From: Prochlorococcus sp. MIT 0603 | GTDB taxonomy: Bacteria > Cyanobacteriota > Cyanobacteriia > PCC-6307 > Cyanobiaceae | Assembly: GCF_000760215.1 (NCBI RefSeq) | Contig: NZ_JNAW01000003.1 | Span: 62,001 to 126,000, forward strand | Length of the DNA stretch: 64,000 nucleotides | Reading direction: 5' to 3' | In this document: positions 1 to 8,994 of the stretch, piece after piece | Layout of the letters: every line of letters starts with the position of its first letter | Position numbering within the stretch: the first letter of the stretch is position 1 | Program-made: the position numbers and the translations under genes | The notes under the pieces: generated by a model | The model's input: the letters and a program-made list of their open reading frames with translations, nothing else | Told to the model about the DNA's origin: nothing | The model's database searches: none

Positions 1-245
1 ACGAATTATTAGAAAGATTTGAATATAATAATTCTCAAATAAACTTCAATATAAGTAAATTGAAGCAAAGATGGCAATATGGCTTGAACATGGGTTGGAT
101 TAAGCAACGTGGATTCAGATTTCACCTAACTGATCCTGATGGTATGCAACTTAGCAATCAGTTCCTTGTCGATATGTTGTTGTGGTTGGACTCTTTAACT
201 AATTCTCATTCTGCTGAAGCACCCAATCTTGAAGGGTATCAATAA
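1..245 (+). CDS. hemW: HemW-like radical SAM heme chaperone, C-terminal fragment
   Basis: Only the last 80 or so codons lie in the window; the frame is open from base 3, so the gene starts upstream. The end reads [18 protein letters not shown] followed by a hydrophobic helix, which is the usual C-terminus of the HemN/HemW family (formerly called oxygen-independent coproporphyrinogen oxidase-like). HemW is a radical SAM protein thought to insert heme into respiratory proteins. The catalytic CxxxCxxC part is outside the window, so HemW versus HemN cannot be settled here. The stop codon lies inside the 3' end of convergent panB, a 47-base overlap. Confidence 0.72.
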   Translation, partial: ELLERFEYNNSQINFNISKLKQRWQYGLNMGWIKQRGFRFHLTDPDGMQLSNQFLVDMLLWLDSLTNSHSAEAPNLEGYQ

Positions 246-972
246 ATAACTTTCTTGCTTCTATTAAAGGCTTAGCAAAAGGTGGTTGTTTATCTGTAAG
301 ACCTAGTAAATCGGCAGTAACTCTAACTTGTCCATCACATTCCGCTCCGGCACCAATCCCTATTACAGGTATCTTCAAAGTTTTAGTTAACTTACCTGCC
401 ACTTTTGATGGAACATGTTCCAAAACCAATGCAAAACATCCAACCCTTTGAATTTCGGAAGCCTGATTGATCAATTTTTCTTGTCCTAATGAGTCCTCTG
501 CTTGACGTTGATATCCAAGATTATTAACTGATTGTGGAGTTAGGCCAAGATGACCCATTACTGGAATGCCCATCCGAATCAGTCTTTCAATAACTTTTAA
601 GACTTCAGGTTCAGCACCTTCAACTTTTACCCCAGCGGCACAAGAATGTTTGATTAAGTTACCAGCTGCTTCTACAGCCTTGTCTTCCCCACATTGATAA
701 CTCAGAAAAGGCAAATCGCAAATAACAAGAGGGTGTTTATTCTTGGGATTAGAAAACCCTCTGCCTACTGCTTGAGTGTGATGAAGCATTTGCTCAAGGG
801 TAACTGGCAATGTGCTGCTATGACCATGAATAAACATTGCTAGTGAGTCTCCTACAAGAACGACATCCGCTCCTGCAGCTTCAACAATTGCTGAAGAAAG
901 ACTATCCCATGCAGTAAGCACAGTAATTTGTCTTCCGAGATCTTTAAAACGACTTAATTCCTTAGGAAGCAT
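199..972 (-). CDS. panB: 3-methyl-2-oxobutanoate hydroxymethyltransferase (PanB)
   Basis: PanB makes ketopantoate from 2-oxoisovalerate and methylene-tetrahydrofolate, the first committed step to pantothenate and CoA, in the cytoplasm. The 257-residue protein has the family length. Residues corresponding to the magnesium ligands are D42 (in VLVGDSL), D86 (CDLPF) and E118 (VKVEGA); E185 in LVLEHV fits the catalytic base. The conserved [10 protein letters not shown] and IPVIGIGAG motifs are present. The ATG at 972 begins [10 protein letters not shown]. It converges on hemW with a 47-base overlap and lies just upstream, on the other strand, of the SRP RNA. Confidence 0.97.
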   Translation of the reverse strand: MLPKELSRFKDLGRQITVLTAWDSLSSAIVEAAGADVVLVGDSLAMFIHGHSSTLPVTLEQMLHHTQAVGRGFSNPKNKHPLVICDLPFLSYQCGEDKAVEAAGNLIKHSCAAGVKVEGAEPEVLKVIERLIRMGIPVMGHLGLTPQSVNNLGYQRQAEDSLGQEKLINQASEIQRVGCFALVLEHVPSKVAGKLTKTLKIPVIGIGAGAECDGQVRVTADLLGLTDKQPPFAKPLIEARKLFIDTLQDWVLQQNEN

Positions 973-1014
973 TTAGCTTGTTTGCTAAGAGATTTCTATT
1001 GCTAAACTTTAGGA

Positions 1015-1112
1015 GACTCGGACCCATGCGGCCTCGACGCCTAAATCTGGTCAGGACCGGAAGGTAGCAGCCAAAAAGGATGCTCGAAGCAGGCGTGGAT
1101 TCCGGGTCACCT
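1015..1112 (+). ncRNA. ffs: Signal recognition particle RNA, small bacterial (4.5S) type
   Basis: The domain IV hallmark GTCAGGACCGGAAGGTAGCA lies at about 1051-1070: a GGAA tetraloop closed by CC/GG and followed by the asymmetric AGCAGCC side that binds Ffh. The flanks pair: ACGCC at 1037-1041 with GGCGT at 1092-1096, and GACCC at 1021-1025 with GGGTC at 1104-1108, giving one long hairpin of about 100 nt. The exact ends are estimated from the pairing. The protein partner Ffh is encoded at 27.6 kb in the same window. The RNA runs toward ftsZ, which is convergent. Confidence 0.95.
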
Positions 1113-1128
1113 AAACTGAAGTGATAGC

Positions 1129-2256
1129 TTAGTTTTCAGGGTCGCGTCTAAGCTGTCTGAGTCGTAAAAATTCAGGGATGCTTGCTCCTGGCTCCTTATT
1201 TATCTTTTGCCGATATAGCGATTGAGGTGATAATTTGACTCCTGCTTTTTGGTTCCTATACGCTTGATTACCACTAAATCCAGTTGCTATAACAGTTACT
1301 TGAACTTCACCTTCTAGAGCTTCATCAATAACGGCGCCAACAATAATATTTGCTTCAGGATCTACTACATCGTAAATAATTTCTGATGCTGAGGTCATGT
1401 CTTCTAACGTCATATCTTTTCCTCCAGTAATATTAACCACACAACCTTTAGCACCATCTATACGTCCAGCTTCTAACAAAGGGCTATTAATTGCCGCTTG
1501 AGCCGCCTCAGCAGCTCTTGAGCGCCCAGATCCGATTCCTATACCCAACAAAGAAGTTCCCGCCTCAGTCATGACAGAGCGCACATCTGCAAAGTCTACG
1601 TTTACAAGGCCAGGGCATGTGATTATATCTGTTATGCCTTTTACCCCCATTCGCAAGACATCATCTGCATTTTTAAATGCTTCTTGAAGTGGGGCGCCTG
1701 AAATTGCGTCTTTCAGTCGATCATTAGGTATGACAATCAAAGTATCTACATTTTCTGTAAGTTTTTCTATACCTTCATCTGCTTGACGCATTCTTCTACG
1801 ACCTTCAAATCCAAAAGGCTTAGTAACTATTGCAACTGTGAGGGCTCCGCATTGTTTGGCGACTTCAGCAACTACTGGAGCAGCACCAGTTCCTGTTCCA
1901 CCCCCCATTCCAGCAGCTATAAAAACTAAATCAGCACCTTCCAATGATTGTTGAAGCTCTGCTCTAGATTCTTCTGCAGCCTTTTCGCCAATACTAGGGT
2001 TGCCTCCTGCACCTAATCCCCTGGTAAGAGTCTGTCCAAGCTGAACACGGTTTTCTGCTGATGATTGAAGCAAAGCTTGTGCATCCGTATTAAGAACTCT
2101 ATAAGAAACACCTTGAAGATCACTAAGAATCATCCTGTTAACAGCATTACTGCCTCCACCGCCTACCCCAATAACCTCGATTCGGGCACTTTGACTCGGT
2201 TGAATGCTTTCGGTCCTAATTGGAGAACCTTGATTGTTTCCCATACCCATTACCAT
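1129..2256 (-). CDS. ftsZ: Cell division protein FtsZ
   Basis: FtsZ is the tubulin-like GTPase that forms the division ring. The tubulin signature GGGTGTG is at residues 118-124, preceded by the N-terminal [13 protein letters not shown] motif around residues 30-42, with the NTDAQAL and IPNDRL motifs in order. The protein is 375 residues and ends with a conserved interaction peptide (IPEFLRLR) near residue 360, which normally contacts partners such as SepF and ZipN. A short, poorly conserved N-terminal tail of about 25 residues precedes the GTPase fold. M1, M4 and further residues are all possible starts. It is downstream of ftsQ on the same strand after a 170-base gap that probably holds a promoter. 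Confidence 0.98.
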   Translation of the reverse strand: MVMGMGNNQGSPIRTESIQPSQSARIEVIGVGGGGSNAVNRMILSDLQGVSYRVLNTDAQALLQSSAENRVQLGQTLTRGLGAGGNPSIGEKAAEESRAELQQSLEGADLVFIAAGMGGGTGTGAAPVVAEVAKQCGALTVAIVTKPFGFEGRRRMRQADEGIEKLTENVDTLIVIPNDRLKDAISGAPLQEAFKNADDVLRMGVKGITDIITCPGLVNVDFADVRSVMTEAGTSLLGIGIGSGRSRAAEAAQAAINSPLLEAGRIDGAKGCVVNITGGKDMTLEDMTSASEIIYDVVDPEANIIVGAVIDEALEGEVQVTVIATGFSGNQAYRNQKAGVKLSPQSLYRQKINKEPGASIPEFLRLRQLRRDPEN

Positions 2257-2426
2257 ATCGAGAGAATTTAAATAATGATTTTTGGTGCATTATGAACTGC
2301 TTATGGAATTCTGTTCAATTTTTCAAGAAAGTCTCTTCTTTCTTTAAGAAGATAAATCAGAATTCACTGACTTTTGATCAAAGTCGAATCTAAATACTAC
2401 ATTCATCTCGATTTAATTTGCTTTGG

Positions 2427-3197
2427 TTAATTTGGTTCATTTGGCAAGAATAATTTTGGTTTCAAGGGGTTTTCTAAGTCCAGGATAGCGTCTGATCCAT
2501 TAATTAATTCATTAGGTATGGATTTAGCGAGTTTAGCTACGGCAATTAACTGCTGTTTAAGGAAAGCAGATTTGTTACCTAAGTGGACAAACATAAATTT
2601 TTCAGTTTGAAGGCTGATATTCCCATTCAAGTTAAAGATAATTCTTTTAAGAGGAACCTTTAATTCCTTGTGATTGGTCAATATAAATGCAATCAATTCC
2701 TTGTTCTCTTCAGTCCATCCATCAACAATGATATTCGTTAATGGATCCATACCCTCCCCCAATTCAAAAATAGGTATCCAATAGCCTTCTTTATCTACCA
2801 TTCCTTTTTCTTGTCCATTTACTCCTTTCCTTAAAGCAAAGGCTATTGGCTCTCTTTCTAGAATTTCTATATCAATACTGAGAGGTGCAATATTCCTTTT
2901 AATTGCTACTGCTTTGATTGGTAATTCTCTTAAAAGATTACTTTCAAGTTGTTTGGGATTTATTTCTAAAATAGCTTTTGGGAATTTAATCCCTGAAGCC
3001 TTAAGAATGACTTCTCTAGGGGTGTAAATAGCCCCTTTGATAATAATTTGCTGATTATTGATTGGCTCCCATCCATTAGAAGTCAAAAAATTACTTAGAA
3101 GAAAAGCAATTACAGAGAAACAAATAAATTGCCAAATTCTTATGATTTTTAAATTAGAAGGGTTCTTATAAGTTTTTTTGATCTTCGAAACTTTCAT
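2427..3197 (-). CDS. ftsQ: Cell division protein FtsQ/DivIB (POTRA domain)
   Basis: A bitopic inner-membrane divisome protein. It has a short basic cytoplasmic tail, one transmembrane helix (about residues 21-38), then a POTRA-like domain (about 50-120, beginning IIIKGAIYTPREVI) and a beta domain. Length (256 residues) and layout match cyanobacterial FtsQ, and sequence similarity across the family is always low. Its ATG overlaps the stop of the upstream small membrane protein gene as ATGA, so the two are translationally coupled. The position directly before ftsZ supports the call. Confidence 0.9.
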   Translation of the reverse strand: MKVSKIKKTYKNPSNLKIIRIWQFICFSVIAFLLSNFLTSNGWEPINNQQIIIKGAIYTPREVILKASGIKFPKAILEINPKQLESNLLRELPIKAVAIKRNIAPLSIDIEILEREPIAFALRKGVNGQEKGMVDKEGYWIPIFELGEGMDPLTNIIVDGWTEENKELIAFILTNHKELKVPLKRIIFNLNGNISLQTEKFMFVHLGNKSAFLKQQLIAVAKLAKSIPNELINGSDAILDLENPLKPKLFLPNEPN

Positions 3198-3604
3198 AAA
3201 TCACATCGTGCTTTTCCCATCAATTGATCCATCCATTCACGCGCACGGTCAGCATCTGCAAATGGAACATCTATTTCTTTTCCGCATCCAATGAGACGTA
3301 ATCGGCATTGACCTTGAGCCTCATTTGTTAACGGTGCTTCCCCAGAGCTAAGAGCCATAAGCTCCACTAATTCAAGAGATTTAATTTCAAAAGTCTCTTT
3401 TTCTTTAAAACTTCCTGCCTCGAAACTACTCCAACTAAGAATTCCTTGTCTTAGACGAGCAGCTCCTGATCCATCAAGCTTTGCTAATTCCGAATCTGCT
3501 GCCCAAGAACGATAAAGGGTTTGTCTTCTTCGCTCTAACCAGCCAAGTGCTGTCAGAAGGACAAAAACCAAAAGCAAAGGGAGCCATAACAAACCATGCA
3601 TCAT
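3194..3604 (-). CDS. Conserved cyanobacterial membrane protein, function unknown
   Basis: A 136-residue protein with one N-terminal transmembrane helix (about residues 4-23, LLWLPLLLVFVLLTALGWL) followed by a basic ERRRQ stop-transfer and a soluble domain of about 110 residues. It sits between ddl and ftsQ, with a 4-base ATGA overlap with ftsQ. Co-expression with ftsQ and ftsZ suggests a role in envelope or division, but this is inference from position only. No catalytic motif is visible. I recognise it only as a protein usually found at this place in picocyanobacteria. Confidence 0.8.
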   Translation of the reverse strand: MMHGLLWLPLLLVFVLLTALGWLERRRQTLYRSWAADSELAKLDGSGAARLRQGILSWSSFEAGSFKEKETFEIKSLELVELMALSSGEAPLTNEAQGQCRLRLIGCGKEIDVPFADADRAREWMDQLMGKARCDL

Positions 3605-3644
3605 ATTTTTAAAGCAATTTAAACAATATTGAAATCAAACTAAT

Positions 3645-4706
3645 TTAATCTTTAGCGTTTTCCACCAACCTTGCCACAAGTTGTGAAAGATTAATTCCAG
3701 AAGCACCCCAAAGCATCGGGTACATACTTTGGGAGGTGAATCCAGGAAGGGTGTTGATTTCATTAATTAAAATAGATTGTTTATTCTCTTGATAAAAAAA
3801 ATCTACTCTTGCAATACCCTCTGCTGAAATTGCTTTACAGGCTAAAAGAGATAAATTACGAACTTTATCTGAAATGTCTTGTGGTATTAAAGCTGGAATC
3901 ATGATCTCAGCAGTGTTTGCAGAATACTTTGTTTCATAGTCATACCAATCTGAATTGAGCTTTATTTCTCCAACACACGATGCTGCAATCTTCCTCTTCC
4001 CTAGGACAGCACACTCAAGTTCCCTTGCATTAAGACTTTCTTCTATAACTATTCTTCGATCAAATTGAGCTGCAAATTTCAACCCTTTCAAAAGTTCATT
4101 TTTGTTATATGCCTTACTTACCCCTACTGAAGATCCAAGATTTGCTGGTTTTATAAAACATGGATATCCCAATTCAGATTCTATCTTTTGGATCAATAAA
4201 CTTAGGTTGTTTTCCGATAACAGATCAATCGCATTGGCTGTGCAGTATCTAACTTGTGGCAACCCTTCTTTAGCAAAGGCTGCTTTCATAGCAATCTTAT
4301 CCATTCCCAAAGCAGAAGCTAAGACCCCACTACCTACAAATGGTTTTCTTGTAAGTTTGAAGAAACCCTGAATAGTGCCATCTTCCCCATTAGGCCCATG
4401 AAGGACTGGGAACCACACTTGTATCCTTTGAGTCTCTACAGGCAACTCGGTTAAACCAATAGGAATCATTTCAAGTTTTTCCTTAGTACTTATGTCAATA
4501 GAGCCTTTTCTCAAAACCTCTTCTGATATAGAACTAGGAAGCCATCTGCCATCCTCATCAATATATAAAACTATCACTTCAAACTTATTTCTATTAGATT
4601 CATCTCTCAATGCATTAACAATAGTTTTTGCAGATTTAATTGAGACGTTATGTTCTCCAGACACCCCTCCAAAAACTATTCCTACTGATGTGATCTCACT
4701 TTCCAT
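3645..4706 (-). CDS. ddl: D-alanine--D-alanine ligase
   Basis: An ATP-grasp ligase that makes the D-Ala-D-Ala dipeptide of peptidoglycan. The N-terminus carries FGGVSGEHNVS (about residues 12-22), the ATP-grasp core has PCFIKPANLGSSVGV, and the C-terminus carries the metal-binding NEINTLPGFT (from about residue 315) after IARVDFF. At 353 residues it has normal family length. It lies in the run miaB, ddl, small membrane protein, ftsQ, ftsZ, all minus strand with short gaps, a typical wall and division neighbourhood. Confidence 0.97.
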   Translation of the reverse strand: MESEITSVGIVFGGVSGEHNVSIKSAKTIVNALRDESNRNKFEVIVLYIDEDGRWLPSSISEEVLRKGSIDISTKEKLEMIPIGLTELPVETQRIQVWFPVLHGPNGEDGTIQGFFKLTRKPFVGSGVLASALGMDKIAMKAAFAKEGLPQVRYCTANAIDLLSENNLSLLIQKIESELGYPCFIKPANLGSSVGVSKAYNKNELLKGLKFAAQFDRRIVIEESLNARELECAVLGKRKIAASCVGEIKLNSDWYDYETKYSANTAEIMIPALIPQDISDKVRNLSLLACKAISAEGIARVDFFYQENKQSILINEINTLPGFTSQSMYPMLWGASGINLSQLVARLVENAKD

Positions 4707-4741
4707 ATAAAATCAAGTCACTATTTTTTCTATTTTCTTTT

Positions 4742-6142
4742 TCATTCTAAAGGAATCCCGCTTAATGAGAATGATCGTATTTCATTTATTTTCACTTTAA
4801 CAAGATCGCCTGGTCTATATAAAAAGTTATTAGGCCCTTTTTTTCCAAAAAAAGTTAATCTATTAGTCCTAGTTCTACCCATTAGTTGATCCTTATCCTT
4901 AGGGTTAATAGCCTCAGCAAGAATTTCTTCTACTTTATTTTTATAGCGGTTGTTTCTATTTTTTGCTGTTTCTTCAACTAGATGATTGATCTTTTTCAAT
5001 CGTTCTATTTTTATCTTTTCATCTAACTGATCAGGCCATGTAGCTGCTGGAGTATTAGGCCTTGGTGAATATGCAGCAGTATTAACTTGATCAAACTCAA
5101 TCTCTTTAATAATATCAAGTGTTTGATTAAATTGTTCTTCTTTCTCCCCAGGGAAAGCAACTATTACATCAGCACTAATAGATGCATATGGCATGAGATC
5201 TCTTATCTTATCAATTATTTTTTTATATTTTTCAATCGTATATCCTCTACTCATCCTCTTAAGAACTTCATTATTACCACTTTGGAAAGGGATATGAAAA
5301 TGTTCGCAAACTTTTGGCAATTCTGCACAAGCTTCAATCAATCTAGTTGTGAAATAACGAGGGTGACTAGTCGCAAATCTAATGCGTTCAATCCCTTGAA
5401 CATCATGAATATAGTAAAGAAGATCAGTCAAGGTATTTTCCCTCCTGCCTGACGAGGAAATGCCCGGCAAATCTCGACCATAAGCGTCTATATTTTGTCC
5501 AAGCAAAGTAATTTCTTTAAAACCTCTACTAGCTAGACTTTCTATTTCGAATTTTATAGCTCCTGGCTCTCTTGATTGCTCTCGGCCTCTAACCGAAGGA
5601 ACAACGCAGTAGGTACACCTTTCATTACAACCGTATATGACATTAACCCAACCGCATATATCGCTATCTCGCCTTGCCGTCGCAACATCTTCAAGTATTT
5701 GATATTCCTCCGTGGCTACAACTTGTTGCCCATTATCAACTTGTGAAAGCAATGTTTCCAGTCTATTTGCATGTTGAGGTCCCATCACAAGATCAAGCTC
5801 AGGGACTCTTCTTAAAAGAGACTCCCCTTCTTGCTGAGCTACACAACCTGCAACTATTAGTTTTAGATTAGGAGTATTTTTTTTACGTAAAGCTTGCCTT
5901 CCCAAGTAACTATAAACTTTTTGTTCTGCATTATCCCTAATAGTGCATGTGTTGTATAAAACAAGATCTGCATTCAATTCATTATCTGCTAACTGATAGC
6001 CCATATCTTCTAAGATCCCAGCCATTCTCTGAGAATCAGCTTTATTCATCTGACATCCGAATGTTGTAATCCAATAACTCCCTCTATTATTTCCAGAGGT
6101 TCTCAACTCACTATTAATAGGTAGTAACTTTGTTGATATCAC
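4742..6142 (-). CDS. miaB: tRNA-2-methylthio-N6-dimethylallyladenosine synthase (MiaB)
   Basis: A radical SAM methylthiotransferase that adds a methylthio group to i6A37 of tRNAs reading UNN codons. All six cluster cysteines are visible: C30, C66 and C100 in the N-terminal MTTase domain (TFGCQMN, NTCTIRD, VAGCVAQ) and C172, C176, C179 in the radical SAM motif CNERCTYC. The end (about residues 400-466) is a TRAM-type RNA-binding domain. The 466-residue length is normal. The start region before the first motif is short and variable. It is the first gene of the minus-strand block that ends with ftsZ. Confidence 0.97.
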   Translation of the reverse strand: MISTKLLPINSELRTSGNNRGSYWITTFGCQMNKADSQRMAGILEDMGYQLADNELNADLVLYNTCTIRDNAEQKVYSYLGRQALRKKNTPNLKLIVAGCVAQQEGESLLRRVPELDLVMGPQHANRLETLLSQVDNGQQVVATEEYQILEDVATARRDSDICGWVNVIYGCNERCTYCVVPSVRGREQSREPGAIKFEIESLASRGFKEITLLGQNIDAYGRDLPGISSSGRRENTLTDLLYYIHDVQGIERIRFATSHPRYFTTRLIEACAELPKVCEHFHIPFQSGNNEVLKRMSRGYTIEKYKKIIDKIRDLMPYASISADVIVAFPGEKEEQFNQTLDIIKEIEFDQVNTAAYSPRPNTPAATWPDQLDEKIKIERLKKINHLVEETAKNRNNRYKNKVEEILAEAINPKDKDQLMGRTRTNRLTFFGKKGPNNFLYRPGDLVKVKINEIRSFSLSGIPLE

Positions 6143-6242
6143 AATGATAGAAGCTGCCTGAAGGTTGGATAAGATGCTTTCTTAATTTTCTCCATAAGAT
6201 TTACTTTTATTTGTAATCTTTCATAAGATTCTATTAAATAAG

Positions 6243-6316
6243 GGCGAGCGAGGGGATTCGAACCCCCGAATAGCGGCGCCACAAGCCGCTGCCTTAACCA
6301 CTTGGCGACGCCCGCC
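6243..6316 (-). tRNA. trnH: tRNA-His (GTG)
   Basis: Read on the minus strand, a 7-bp acceptor stem (GCGGGCG with CGCTCGC) is extended by an encoded extra G at position -1 (base 6316) opposite C73 (base 6243), the identity pair of histidine tRNA. The anticodon loop gives GTG in an arm of CAGCGGC/GCCGCT type, and the T arm reads GGGGGTTCGAATCCCC. CCA is not encoded. It lies just upstream of miaB on the same strand. Confidence 0.97.
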
Positions 6317-6356
6317 GCATATATACAAACTAACCAATTCTCTCTGCTTCATATAA

Positions 6357-7613
6357 ATGTTTGCGCAAAAACAGACATCTTCTAATAATAATTTTCTTGA
6401 AGCACTTGTCCCTCAGAGCTTGATTGCCAGTATTAGGGATCTTTCTAATATCCAAACAACTAACGAAGGACTTTGTCCTATAAAAATCGATCTGGAACTT
6501 GGACGTATTCGAGAAATAACTTCTATTGAGAAAACAAGCCAATCTAATATGCCTTTGTTACTCCCTAGGCTTATAGAGCCACATGCTCACATAGACAAAG
6601 CATTTACATGGAAAGATTTTCCCAATTTATCTGGAACATATCAAGGTGCAATGAAAGCAAACCTTGAAGAACACAAAGATCGAACAAAAAAGAAAGTACG
6701 CACTAGAGCCAATAGATCTTTGCAATTAGCATTGCAAAATGGAGTAAGAGCTATGCGAAGTCATGTTGATAGCGTTGGGGAGATAGGCGACAAATCTTGG
6801 GAAGTCTTATTAGAAATCAAAGACGAGTGGAAGCCTTTAATCGAATTGCAACTTGTTGCTTTGGTCCCATTAGATTATTGGCTTACTTCAGAAGGGAAGG
6901 ATTTGGCTCGCAAAGTAGCCGATGAAGGAGGGTTGCTTGGTGGAGTAATTGTTCCTCCTTATAAAAATAGACAACTCCGTAATTTATTGTTTAACTTTTT
7001 GGCTTTAGCAAATAATTTGGGATGTGCCATTGACTTACATATTGATGAGTCCGATATGCAACCAGCATGTGGCATCTGTGAATTACTTGATGTCCTCGAT
7101 CAAGTGAAAATAGATGTGCCAATAACATGTAGCCATTTAAGTAGCTTAGGATTTCTTCCAAATCAAACTTTGGAAAGAGTCGCACAGAGGATAGCCAATC
7201 AAAAAATAAGCGTAATTGCACTTCCTCTTACAAATTTCTGGTTGCTTTCTCGCTACGAACGAAAGACTCCTACAAAGCGACCTTTAGCACCAATAAGTCA
7301 ACTGCAAAATGCAGGTGTGACTGTTGCTATTGGCGGAGACAATGTACAAGACCCATGGAACCCAATTGGTGATTTTGATCCAATTGCTTTAATGGGTGCT
7401 TCATTACCTATAGCTCAAATTGCTCCATGGGAAAGACTAGGATTAGCGACATACACAACAGGGGCATCACAGATCATGAATCTTGAGTGGGATGGGCGTT
7501 TTCAAATTGGAAGTCCTGCAGACTTTGTTTTATTAAAAGCAGATTCTTGGTCTGGAGCAATGGCCAATCCCCCTGAGAGGAAAATAATGATTCAGGGGAA
7601 CTGGATTGAATGA
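6357..7613 (+). CDS. Cytosine-deaminase-type amidohydrolase, substrate unknown
   Basis: A metal-dependent hydrolase of the amidohydrolase superfamily, closest in layout to E. coli CodA. Candidate metal ligands are H76 and H78 (EPHAHIDK), H228 with catalytic-type E231 (DLHIDESD), H260 (TCSHLSS) and D328 (GGDNVQDPW); their spacing is nearly that of CodA's H61/H63, H214/E217, H246 and D313. The residue after the metal aspartate is Asn here but Asp in CodA as I recall it, so the substrate may differ from cytosine. At 418 residues the length is normal. The stop overlaps the next gene, an FAD oxidase, by 8 bases, so they form an operon. The substrate could be a cyclic amide or a pyrimidine-like ring. 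Confidence 0.8.
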   Translation: MFAQKQTSSNNNFLEALVPQSLIASIRDLSNIQTTNEGLCPIKIDLELGRIREITSIEKTSQSNMPLLLPRLIEPHAHIDKAFTWKDFPNLSGTYQGAMKANLEEHKDRTKKKVRTRANRSLQLALQNGVRAMRSHVDSVGEIGDKSWEVLLEIKDEWKPLIELQLVALVPLDYWLTSEGKDLARKVADEGGLLGGVIVPPYKNRQLRNLLFNFLALANNLGCAIDLHIDESDMQPACGICELLDVLDQVKIDVPITCSHLSSLGFLPNQTLERVAQRIANQKISVIALPLTNFWLLSRYERKTPTKRPLAPISQLQNAGVTVAIGGDNVQDPWNPIGDFDPIALMGASLPIAQIAPWERLGLATYTTGASQIMNLEWDGRFQIGSPADFVLLKADSWSGAMANPPERKIMIQGNWIE

Positions 7614-8994
7614 AAATTTATTTATTAGCTGCTCTCTTTATCCCATGAGAAAGGATTCAAGTTTTCATTCTTTTTTAAAAGACATAAAGAGTCTTCAATC
7701 TTTGGAGATTTTCTTCAAGTCTTCAGAACGCAAAAGATATTCTCGAGATTTCTTTGATTATTCACCTGTACTTAAAGAACTACTTCATGAATGCTGTGCT
7801 GATCTAGTAGTAAAACCACTCTCAGCAAATGCAATAGTTTCAGTAGCAGAACTCTGTCAAAGATATAAAGTCCCATTGACCTTACGGGGTTCAGGAACAG
7901 GGAATTACGGTCAATGTGTGCCTATTAATGGAGGAGTTGTAATGCTAATGACTTCTATAAATAAAATCCGTAATTTTGATTCATCGACTGGAGATGTAAC
8001 TGTAGAGGCAGGGTGTTTGCTTGGGGAATTAAATAAATATCTACTTAATAAGGGGCGACATCTGAAATTAATGCCAAGTACTTGTCGAACTGCTTCTGTT
8101 GCAGGTTTCATTGCGGGTGGTTCTGGTGGCATAGGGTCTGTCCGCTGGGGCTTCCTACGAGACCCTGGACATTTGCTTGCTCTTGAAATTGTAACGCTAG
8201 AAAAATGTTCAAGAAAAATTCAACTAGATGCAAGTTCAGCAGAAGCAATTAATCATGCATATGGAACAAATGGGATTATTACTGCCTTAAAACTTTCCAC
8301 TTGTATTGCAATTGATTGGCATGAAATAGCAATTGATTGCAATAGCTTTTCGAAAGCCATGGAAATTCTTCTAAGCTCTACTCAAGCAGCAGTTGATTTG
8401 TTTTTATGTACTCTTTTAGATAAAAAGATTATTGAGCATATCCCCTCATGGAGTGGTGAACCACGCGGCAAACATCGATTACTACTTTTAGTTTCTCCCA
8501 ATGGGATAACTACTTTAGAAAGAATTTCGCAAAAGGCTGGTGCTGATTTTTATAATTTAGGTCCTGAAAAAGAGAAAGAAGGAAATGGATTAAGAGAACT
8601 CTCATGGAACCATACGACCATGCATATGAGATCAATAGACTCAAATCTCACATATCTTCAAATGCTCCTACCTCAACCTGAAATCAATGCAATTAATGCT
8701 ATTAATGCCAAATGGGGTGACAATATTTTGTGGCATTTAGAAGGAGTTAGACAACAAGGAGTTCAGCGAATTGCGGCCTTACCTTTAATCCAATGGCAAG
8801 GACAGAAAAAACTAGAAAGTTTAATGAAGGATTGCAAAGAAGCTGGAGCAGTTTTATTTAATCCCCATGTCATTACTGTTGAAGATGGAGGTCTTGGTGT
8901 AATTGATTCTGATCAAGTTCAAGCAAAAAAACAATATGATCCTCAAGGAATACTTAACCCAGGTAAATTAAGAGGTTGGCAACAATTTACTTAA
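7606..8994 (+). CDS. FAD-linked oxidase (FAD_binding_4 / glycolate-oxidase GlcD-like)
   Basis: A flavoprotein oxidase or dehydrogenase of the VAO/PCMH fold. The FAD-binding segment RGSGTGNYGQCVPINGG is at residues 94-110, followed by VTVEAG and the SVAGFIAGGSGGIGS loop. The C-terminus has the family's YDPQGILNPGKLRG. The 462 residues suggest a single-subunit D-2-hydroxyacid dehydrogenase type, but the substrate is unknown. The start at 7606 overlaps the amidohydrolase stop; a second ATG at 7645 is possible and less well coupled. Operon pairing implies that both act in one catabolic or salvage route. The stop shares TTAA with that of convergent folC. Confidence 0.82.
   Translation: MNENLFISCSLYPMRKDSSFHSFLKDIKSLQSLEIFFKSSERKRYSRDFFDYSPVLKELLHECCADLVVKPLSANAIVSVAELCQRYKVPLTLRGSGTGNYGQCVPINGGVVMLMTSINKIRNFDSSTGDVTVEAGCLLGELNKYLLNKGRHLKLMPSTCRTASVAGFIAGGSGGIGSVRWGFLRDPGHLLALEIVTLEKCSRKIQLDASSAEAINHAYGTNGIITALKLSTCIAIDWHEIAIDCNSFSKAMEILLSSTQAAVDLFLCTLLDKKIIEHIPSWSGEPRGKHRLLLLVSPNGITTLERISQKAGADFYNLGPEKEKEGNGLRELSWNHTTMHMRSIDSNLTYLQMLLPQPEINAINAINAKWGDNILWHLEGVRQQGVQRIAALPLIQWQGQKKLESLMKDCKEAGAVLFNPHVITVEDGGLGVIDSDQVQAKKQYDPQGILNPGKLRGWQQFT

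Noticed and set aside
6330-6542. 70-residue minus-strand frame opposite the amidohydrolase start
   Set aside because: Fully inside the amidohydrolase coding region in another frame, with no conserved feature.
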